A stretch of DNA of 64,000 nt from Sedimentisphaera salicampi (GTDB taxonomy: Bacteria; Planctomycetota; Phycisphaerae; Sedimentisphaerales; Sedimentisphaeraceae): positions 1,240,001-1,304,000 of the forward strand of contig NZ_CP021023.1 in NCBI RefSeq assembly GCF_002117005.1, in the 5' to 3' direction. A program made the position numbers and the translations under genes. Position 1 is the stretch's first letter, and the number at the start of each line of letters is the position of its first letter. Under the pieces are notes generated by a model, which was not told the DNA's origin, ran no database searches, and saw only the letters and a program-made list of their open reading frames with translations. Positions 58,375 to 64,000 of the stretch are shown piece after piece.

Positions 58375-59820
58375 TTGAAAAGAAGAACGTTTTTGAGGAA
58401 TCTGGGATTTCAGGCGGCAGCCCTTACATTCGGGGCAGGCCTCGCCATCGGGGCTGAGAAGAAAAAGCCGAATTTCGTTTTCTTCATCACAGACGACATC
58501 TCACCGCACGATTTAGGCTTCTACGGCAATCAGCACGTTAAAACGCCGAATCTCGACAGAGCGGCAAAGCAGAGCCTCGTGTTTGATAATGCGTATCTTA
58601 CGATAAGCTCCTGCTCGCCGAGCAGGTGTTCGATTATTACCGGCCGCTATCCGCACAACACCGGCGCCCCTGAGCTGCACACACCACTGCCAAAGCAGCA
58701 GCATACGTTTATGCAGGAATTCCACAACGCCGGCTACTACACAGCCCTTGCAGGCAAAAATCACATGGGCAGAAAGGAATCGCTCGGCTTTGATCTTGTG
58801 GTTGATTCCCGCCCCTCCGGCTCTGAGAAGTGGATGGATGTGCTCAAGGGAAGGCCGAAGGATAAGCCTTTCTTTATGTGGTTCGCATCGCACGATGCCC
58901 ACAGGGCTTGGCAGATAAATGATAAGGCGCCGAAGTATGAGCGGGAAGATGTGAATATCCCGCCGATGATGTACGATGGGCCTGCGGCAAGGGGTAATCT
59001 TGCCGGCTACTACCACGAGGTTAGCCGTACAGATCATTATGCGGGAAAGGTGCTTGAAGAGCTGAAAAGGCAGGGCGAACTTGAGAATACGTACTTTATC
59101 TACACAGCAGATAACGGCCGGCCGTTCATTCGCTGCAAGAATTATATGTATGACAGCGGGATTAAAACGCCGCTGCTGATAAAAGGCCCTGGCGTTAAGC
59201 AGGGAAGGACAGATTCGCTGGTAAGCTCTGTTGACTATGCGGCAACCTTCCTCGAACTTGCCGGATTGAAAAAGCCGGAAACTGTGCAGGGAGTGAGCTT
59301 TGCTCGAACGCTCAGCAACCATCAGCACCAGAGCAGGGATGTTGCATTTGCCGAGAGGAACTGGCACGTATATAAACTTCACGAACGGATGGTTCGCACG
59401 GGAGACTGGCTCTACATCTGGAACGCATACCCGGGAGAATACAACGTATGCGGGGAGAGCGCCAGCTACGGTTTTGATGATGTGAAGGAATTCTGGAAGG
59501 CGGCCGAAGAGGGCAAGCTCACTGTAAATCAAATGAAGGTTACAAAGAAGGAACAGCCCGAAGAGCAGCTTTTCAACGTCCGTGAAGACCCGCACCAGTT
59601 CTGCGACCGCTCCAAAGACCCTGCCTGCAAAGAGATTATGAATAAGATGCGAAGCCTGCTGGATAGATGGAAAAAGCAGACCGGCGACAGCGTGCCGAAA
59701 AACCCCACTCCGGACAGAGGCACTCTTCACCACAATGGTAAAATGGGCAAAAGAGGGGATTTTCCCGGGGCGGCAAACAACGCCACTGAGATAAATCATC
59801 CCGGCCCAATAAAGCTTTAG
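58375..59820 (+). CDS. formylglycine-dependent sulfatase, Tat exported
   Basis: I choose the TTG at 58375 because AAGGAG lies just upstream and it gives a twin-arginine signal (KRRTFLRNLGFQAAALTFG). About 481 residues. The start of the domain (KPNFVFFITDDISPHDLG) supplies metal-binding Asp. The modified Cys at residue 80 lies in CSPSRCSIITGR, a classical C-x-P-S-R site. Later motifs are GKNHMGRKESLGFD, YTADNGRPFI and the C-terminal EQPEEQLFNVREDPHQ. It would remove sulfate groups from a polysaccharide, probably galactan given the neighbouring beta-galactosidase. Activation needs a formylglycine-generating enzyme; the SUMF1-fold protein at 47454 is unlikely to be it. Confidence 0.93.
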   Translation: MKRRTFLRNLGFQAAALTFGAGLAIGAEKKKPNFVFFITDDISPHDLGFYGNQHVKTPNLDRAAKQSLVFDNAYLTISSCSPSRCSIITGRYPHNTGAPELHTPLPKQQHTFMQEFHNAGYYTALAGKNHMGRKESLGFDLVVDSRPSGSEKWMDVLKGRPKDKPFFMWFASHDAHRAWQINDKAPKYEREDVNIPPMMYDGPAARGNLAGYYHEVSRTDHYAGKVLEELKRQGELENTYFIYTADNGRPFIRCKNYMYDSGIKTPLLIKGPGVKQGRTDSLVSSVDYAATFLELAGLKKPETVQGVSFARTLSNHQHQSRDVAFAERNWHVYKLHERMVRTGDWLYIWNAYPGEYNVCGESASYGFDDVKEFWKAAEEGKLTVNQMKVTKKEQPEEQLFNVREDPHQFCDRSKDPACKEIMNKMRSLLDRWKKQTGDSVPKNPTPDRGTLHHNGKMGKRGDFPGAANNATEINHPGPIKL

Positions 59821-59834
59821 CATCAGCGCATAAG

Positions 59835-59864
59835 AAAGGCCGGCTATACAAACCGGCCTTTTAA
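59835..59864. terminator. bidirectional terminator between the sulfatase and aldolase genes
   Basis: AAAGGCCGG and CCGGCCTTT form a perfect 9-bp stem around a 9-base loop at 59835-59861, then TTAA. It lies between two convergent genes. Confidence 0.85.
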
Positions 59865-59885
59865 ATTCATATTGCTGAGGTCAGC

Positions 59886-60836
59886 TTATTTGCATTCAGC
59901 AGCTTTGCCTGAGCAGCCGAGAACTTCAAGCTTATGGAGAACCATATTCTCGATAGCATCACGGCCTGGTCCGAGGTATTTACGCGGATCGAATTCGCTT
60001 GGGTTTGTTGCGAAAACTTCACGAATCTTCGCTGTAAGAGCCATACGGAGGTCTGTATCGATATTAACCTTGCAGATAGCCATCTTTGAAGCCTCTGTAA
60101 TAGCTTCCTCCGGCACACCCATAGCGTCCGGCATATCGCCGCCGTATTTATTGATCAGATCCTTGAATTCCGGGAGCACTGAGCTTGAACCGTGCATAAC
60201 CAGCGGGAATTCCGGAATCTTCTCTGAGATCTTCTCGATCACGTCGTATGCGAGCTTTGGAGCTTCCTTAAACTTGTAAGCGCCGTGGCTTGTTCCGCAG
60301 GCGATAGCGAGCGAGTCAACGCCGGTTTTCTCTACAAATTCAACAGCCTGATCGGGATCAGTAAGGTGTTTCATTACGTCATCAGAAGAAACGCCTACAA
60401 CATCCTCTTCAATGCCTCCGAGCTGCCCGAGCTCTGCCTCTACTACTACGCCGTGGTCGTGAGCGTATTCAACAACCTTCTTTGTAATCGCGATATTTTC
60501 TTCGAGTTCGTGGTGAGACCCGTCAATCATTACTGATGTGAAGCCGTCATCAACACACTGCTTGCAGGTTTCGAAGCTGTCGCCGTGGTCGAGGTGCATG
60601 GCAATCGGGATATCAGGATTCTGCTCCACTGCCACATCAATAATCGCCTTGAGGTAATTCATATCCGCATACTTCCTTGCACCTTTGGATACCTGAAGTA
60701 TCAGCGGAGACTTGGTTTTAGCGATTGCATTAACAATACCCTGAGTGATCTCCATGTTGTTCACGTTGAAAGCACCAATCGCATAGCCGCCCTTATATGC
60801 GGCATCGAACATCTTTTTGGTTGTTACAAGAGGCAT
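59886..60836 (-). CDS. fba: class II fructose-bisphosphate aldolase
   Basis: 316 residues. Zinc ligands lie in AMHLDHGDSFETC and later in the region LAIACGTSHGAYKF. DGSHHELEEN is the usual phosphate and metal loop. The N-terminal VTTKKMFDAAYKGGYAIGAF is typical of the class II A/B family. It splits fructose 1,6-bisphosphate in glycolysis or makes it in gluconeogenesis. Single gene flanked by a terminator. Confidence 0.95.
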   Translation of the reverse strand: MPLVTTKKMFDAAYKGGYAIGAFNVNNMEITQGIVNAIAKTKSPLILQVSKGARKYADMNYLKAIIDVAVEQNPDIPIAMHLDHGDSFETCKQCVDDGFTSVMIDGSHHELEENIAITKKVVEYAHDHGVVVEAELGQLGGIEEDVVGVSSDDVMKHLTDPDQAVEFVEKTGVDSLAIACGTSHGAYKFKEAPKLAYDVIEKISEKIPEFPLVMHGSSSVLPEFKDLINKYGGDMPDAMGVPEEAITEASKMAICKVNIDTDLRMALTAKIREVFATNPSEFDPRKYLGPGRDAIENMVLHKLEVLGCSGKAAECK

Positions 60837-61013
60837 TACACGCTCCTTTATCTTAAAAGATTCTTAAATTTATCAATTGCGTTAAAAAAGCGCAGACTCC
60901 CTGCGCTCAAACAAAGGAGATATGTTATTCAATCGGGGTTTATTGTCAAGCAGGCAATATTTTGGACTCTTGCAAATATTTATTTTCGTGCTGGGCAAGT
61001 TATTACATCGCAA

Positions 61014-62084
61014 TTATTCAGCCTGCTTATTTTTTATGCCGGCAGCGAGGTCTCTGAATGTGCCTATAAGCAAAACTGCAAGCAGAATTACAGCAGAAGA
61101 GTTCCTCAGCCATGCCGGGGGCATAGCCATTGCTGCCTCTGCCACATTCATACCCACCTCAAAGGTGAAGTAGTCTAAAATGATGCCCGCAGCAAGCGCA
61201 CAAACCACCACTGAACCGAAATACAGCAGAGCGCACCGGCCTCCAAAATGCTTCCAGAGCACGGCATAAGATGCGGCGTTGGTTGCAGGGCCTGTCATCA
61301 AAAATACAAGCGCCGCTCCGGGTGAAAGCCCTTTCATTATCAGAGCCGCCGCAATCGGCACAGAAGCCGAGGAGCATACGTAAATCGGAATACCCAGAAC
61401 AACCATCAATGCAAGAGTCCAAAAGCCGGGCTGAATCTGCTCAACAAAGAAATCATCGGGCACAATAACTGTAATCAGGGCAGCTATTATAAGCCCTATA
61501 AGCATAGCCCTGCCTGTTTTTAGGGGCAGATGCGCAAAGCCGAACGAGAAAGTTTCCTTCAGCACCCCTCCGGCCCCAAGCCTTTTGAGCTGCTGACTGT
61601 AAGTTTCGGTGTTTTCATTCTTGCTTTTATCTTGCTGCTGCGCAGGCTGCTGGTCTGCGGAAGTGGCAAGTTCCTTATCGAATATGCTCACTGCCATCCC
61701 CCCGAAAATACCGGAGATGAAGGCTGCAACCGGACGCACAATTGCGAATACAGGGCCTAAAAGCGAATATGTAACTGCAACGCTGTCTATCCCCGTCTGG
61801 GGGGTAGATATAAGAAACGAAACCGCAGACCCCTTGCCCGCTCCTGCCTCCTTGAGCGAAAGCGTTACCGGCATAACTCCGCACGAACAAAGCGGCAGCG
61901 GCACCCCGAACAGGGAAGCCTTAAACACAGCCGGCAAACTCCCTCCGCCCAAATGCCTTCTAACGAATGAAGCAGATAGAAAAACAGACACAAGACCTGC
62001 TATAAAAAAACCAAGGATAAGATATGGCGACATTTCACCAAGAATATCCCAGAAATCTTTCAAAAATGTTTTCAAAAAGCCCAT
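61014..62084 (-). CDS. SO_0444-family Cu/Zn-type permease
   Basis: 356 residues with eight or more spans. The family box is PLPLCSCGVMPVTLSLKEAG, with the CSC pair in the membrane, followed by GSAVSFLISTPQTGIDSVAV. A soluble loop of about 50 residues (DKELATSADQQPAQQQDKSK) separates the two halves, and the second half repeats the fold. Related permeases export arsenicals, copper or zinc; the metal here is unknown. It has no metal-sensing regulator next to it. Confidence 0.85.
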   Translation of the reverse strand: MGFLKTFLKDFWDILGEMSPYLILGFFIAGLVSVFLSASFVRRHLGGGSLPAVFKASLFGVPLPLCSCGVMPVTLSLKEAGAGKGSAVSFLISTPQTGIDSVAVTYSLLGPVFAIVRPVAAFISGIFGGMAVSIFDKELATSADQQPAQQQDKSKNENTETYSQQLKRLGAGGVLKETFSFGFAHLPLKTGRAMLIGLIIAALITVIVPDDFFVEQIQPGFWTLALMVVLGIPIYVCSSASVPIAAALIMKGLSPGAALVFLMTGPATNAASYAVLWKHFGGRCALLYFGSVVVCALAAGIILDYFTFEVGMNVAEAAMAMPPAWLRNSSAVILLAVLLIGTFRDLAAGIKNKQAE

Positions 62085-62201
62085 AGATGCACCTCTTTCG
62101 TTTTTTTGAGATTAAAACTTTAAACTTTTTTCGAGGAGTTAGTACGTAAATGAGTTTTGTTTGTGCATTTTTATCTAAAGGCGGTAAAAATAGGCAGGGA
62201 T

Positions 62202-62882
62202 CTATTCATCGAGTTTTTCAGGATTTTCTAAAAATTCAGCAAATTTTGCGAGATATTTTGCCGCATAAAAGGGCGAAACTGTTTTAGCGTTTACAGAAAG
62301 GCAAAAATTCATCCTCTTCTGGCTAACCACCCTTCCTCCCTTCATCACCAGCTCCGCTTCAGGCCTGCCCACGGAAATAATAGCGTTGGAGTCTGCCGGA
62401 GGGATTGCTACGAAAGAATTTATGCCATACATCCCAAGACTGCTCAGAGCAATAGAAGCATTGTTCATCTCCTCGGGCGAGAGCTTGTCTTCTCGGGCAC
62501 GGCGGGTAAGATCTTCGCTCGTCTCGGCAATCTGGGCAAGGGAAAGAAGCTCAACCGCTCGTATTACGGGCACGAATAATATCCCAGACCTGCTTGCAAC
62601 AGCAAAGCTTACATCTATCGTATCGGCTATTCTTATTTTTTCAGCCTCTACGCGTGAAAGCATAAACGGGAACTTCTCAGCACCCCGGGCAGCAGCAGCA
62701 AAAAAGATGTCATTGGTAGAAACACGCACCCCGGATGCCTTTGCGTAATCACGCCTGAAACGATTCAGGGAATCTGTGCAAACGCTTTTGTTGATATAAT
62801 GCGAAGGAATAGTGCGTTTTGAATGCAGCATCCGCTGGCCGATAAGATTCTGTATTCTCGTTAAAGGTGCCCTTTTCTCCAT
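62202..62882 (-). CDS. stand-alone E2-type acyltransferase domain lacking the catalytic motif
   Basis: The start at 62882 (MEKRAPLTRIQNLIGQRMLH) has GGAAAG upstream and begins where E2 catalytic domains start (R-x-x-I-x-x-R-M). 226 residues. The fold is clear: STNDIFFAAAARGAEKFPF, VSFAVASRSGILFVPVIRAV and ASIALSSLGMYGINSFVAII-like ends. But the active-site box, normally D-H-R-x-x-D-G, reads VNAKTVSPFYAAKYLA here, so the catalytic His and Asp are missing. No lipoyl or peripheral-subunit-binding domain, and no E1 or E3 gene nearby. Probably a structural or new-function relative rather than a working transferase. Confidence 0.75.
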   Translation of the reverse strand: MEKRAPLTRIQNLIGQRMLHSKRTIPSHYINKSVCTDSLNRFRRDYAKASGVRVSTNDIFFAAAARGAEKFPFMLSRVEAEKIRIADTIDVSFAVASRSGILFVPVIRAVELLSLAQIAETSEDLTRRAREDKLSPEEMNNASIALSSLGMYGINSFVAIPPADSNAIISVGRPEAELVMKGGRVVSQKRMNFCLSVNAKTVSPFYAAKYLAKFAEFLENPEKLDE

Positions 62883-63056
62883 ATGCTTTCCGTGTAAATA
62901 AAAGAGTTGAACAATTAGTAAAGATTGTACATAAAGGCCGATATATTGCAAACTGATTAAACGGTTCGGAATTTGCATTTCTGTAAACGCTCATTTAAAA
63001 AGCGCCAGAAATAAATATAATAATATGCAATTCTTAAGAAATTTATAAGGAGAAAT

Positions 63057-64000
63057 ATGATTTACAAAACATTCGGCAAGACAGGTTACAAGGTTTCTTC
63101 AGTAGGCTTCGGAGGAATGCGATTCGATTTGAACTACAGCAACTCTGATAATTCCTACCTCCTCGACTATGCTTGGGATAAAGGTATTAACTTTTTCGAC
63201 TCAGCTCCGGGTTACTGCGAAGACAAAAGCCTTGATATATTCGGCCACTTCTGCAAGAGGACTAAATCAATACGTGATCAGTATTATGTATCTTCAAAGC
63301 TTATGCCGCAGATGGTGAGCTCTGCAAAGGATACAATCGAGCAGGTTGACAAGGCCCTTAAAAGGCTAAACACAGATTATATCGATTTCTTCTATGTATG
63401 GTGCATAAGGAATCTGAATCAATACGACGAGGCTGCTAAGGCCGACGGGCTGATTGAAGGCCTTGAGAGATGCAGAGAACAGGGCAAAATCAGGCATATA
63501 AATGTCTCCTCACATCTCAGGGGCAAAAGGCTGAATAAAGTGCTTGAGAAGCGTGATTTCGCTGGGATTCTCGTGGGCGTAAACATCCTGAACTTTATGT
63601 TCCGCTGGGATGCAGTGGAAACAGCTTACAACAGCGGAGCAGGGGTAGTTGCGATGAATCCGCTTGCAGGCGGTATGATACCGCAGCACGAAGAGAGATT
63701 CAGCTTCATTTCAAGCGGAAGCGAATCTCCCACAGATGCTGCTCTTAAATTCTGCATAGGAAGCCCTGAAATCACCGTTACGCTAAACGGCTTTACAACG
63801 AAAGAGCATATCGATCAGGCGTGCCGGTGCGCAGATGAAAGCAAACCGCTCAGCAAGGAACAGAAAGAGCAGATAGCTAATATGCTCAGCGACAACTTCA
63901 ACGACCTCTGCACAGCCTGCGGCTACTGCGACAGCGAATGTCCCAAGGGCATACCCGTATCCTCATATATGCAGTTTTACAACAGAAAACTGATTGAAAA
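63057..64000 (+). CDS. aldo/keto reductase with C-terminal 4Fe-4S motif, cut by the right edge
   Basis: The gene runs off the window after about 314 codons. The start has AAGGAGA upstream. The TIM barrel reads KTFGKTGYKVSSVGFGGMR, then GINFFDSAPGYCEDKSLDIF (catalytic Asp and Tyr of the family) and KLMPQMVSSAKDTIEQVDKA; the catalytic Lys region is SSKLM. The end has CTACGYCDSECPKG, a C-x2-C-x2-C-x3-C ferredoxin-like cluster, as in the iron-sulfur aldo/keto reductases of anaerobes. Substrate not known. It faces away from the E2-like gene. Confidence 0.9.
   Translation, partial: MIYKTFGKTGYKVSSVGFGGMRFDLNYSNSDNSYLLDYAWDKGINFFDSAPGYCEDKSLDIFGHFCKRTKSIRDQYYVSSKLMPQMVSSAKDTIEQVDKALKRLNTDYIDFFYVWCIRNLNQYDEAAKADGLIEGLERCREQGKIRHINVSSHLRGKRLNKVLEKRDFAGILVGVNILNFMFRWDAVETAYNSGAGVVAMNPLAGGMIPQHEERFSFISSGSESPTDAALKFCIGSPEITVTLNGFTTKEHIDQACRCADESKPLSKEQKEQIANMLSDNFNDLCTACGYCDSECPKGIPVSSYMQFYNRKLIE

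Noticed and set aside
58513-59823. 436-codon open frame opposite the sulfatase gene
   Set aside because: The plus strand encodes a sulfatase with a full set of motifs; the opposite frame has no recognisable domain and is a by-product of codon use.

Overview
The window looks like a chromosome segment of a marine or hypersaline Planctomycetota bacterium of the Phycisphaerae (Sedimentisphaerales-like) type. I infer this from the gene mix: secreted proteins with LamG domains and short dockerin-like tails, PEP-CTERM sorting signals, an ECF sigma factor coupled to a FecR protein, a formylglycine-type sulfatase, a GH2 beta-galactosidase, a sialate O-acetylesterase, and a sugar transferase of the kind linked to PEP-CTERM systems. 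Base composition is moderate. The species is not established.

Layout. 1-13.4 kb: an AraC-type regulator cut by the left edge, a secreted dockerin-tailed protein, then a long minus-strand block. This block holds two LamG paralogs, an ECF sigma factor, a FecR protein, and two secreted metallophosphoesterase/LamG proteins created by a 2.2-kb tandem duplication that carried along a scar of the fecR 3' end. 13.5-18.3 kb: two PEP-CTERM proteins around a repeat-rich, gene-poor stretch with a decayed replication-type gene and an IS110-family insertion. The exact ends of the IS can be read by comparison with an intact copy of the repeat it interrupted. 18.3-25 kb: a large sensor kinase, a secreted nickel superoxide dismutase and a sialate O-acetylesterase. 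25.3-29.8 kb: a phosphate uptake operon, pstC-pstA-pstB-(unknown)-phoU, without pstS. 30.3-36.9 kb: a sodium/solute symporter, a polyprenyl-phosphate sugar transferase, a small lipoprotein and leuS.

37.0-41.2 kb is an Rhs tip island: two 5'-truncated Rhs ends share a 192-bp core but have unrelated C-terminal tips, each followed by small membrane-protein genes. The last of these is a signal-peptidase-like protein without catalytic residues. 41.3-46.8 kb returns to household genes (SpoIIE-type phosphatase, endonuclease III-like protein, histidine kinase, MltA, SDR, MBL hydrolase).

47.4-49.2 kb holds the most striking element: a secreted formylglycine-enzyme-fold protein whose C-terminal codons bear the mark of adenine-directed mutagenesis by a diversity-generating retroelement. 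It is followed by a GC hairpin and a 19-codon possible Avd remnant, with no reverse transcriptase in the window. A GxxExxY gene follows, held between two copies of a palindromic repeat. 49.3-64 kb: a large secreted lipase-like protein, an Rrf2-cupin-Hcp operon with a readable promoter, a beta-galactosidase followed by a sulfatase (polysaccharide degradation), class II aldolase, a Cu/Zn-type permease, an E2-like acyltransferase that lacks its catalytic histidine, and an aldo/keto reductase cut by the right edge.

Together the genes suggest an organism that degrades sulfated or acetylated polysaccharides and decorates its surface with sorted proteins. Its genome has been shaped by small palindromic repeats, which bound or flank most of the accessory cargo seen here. 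No tRNA, rRNA or CRISPR array was found.
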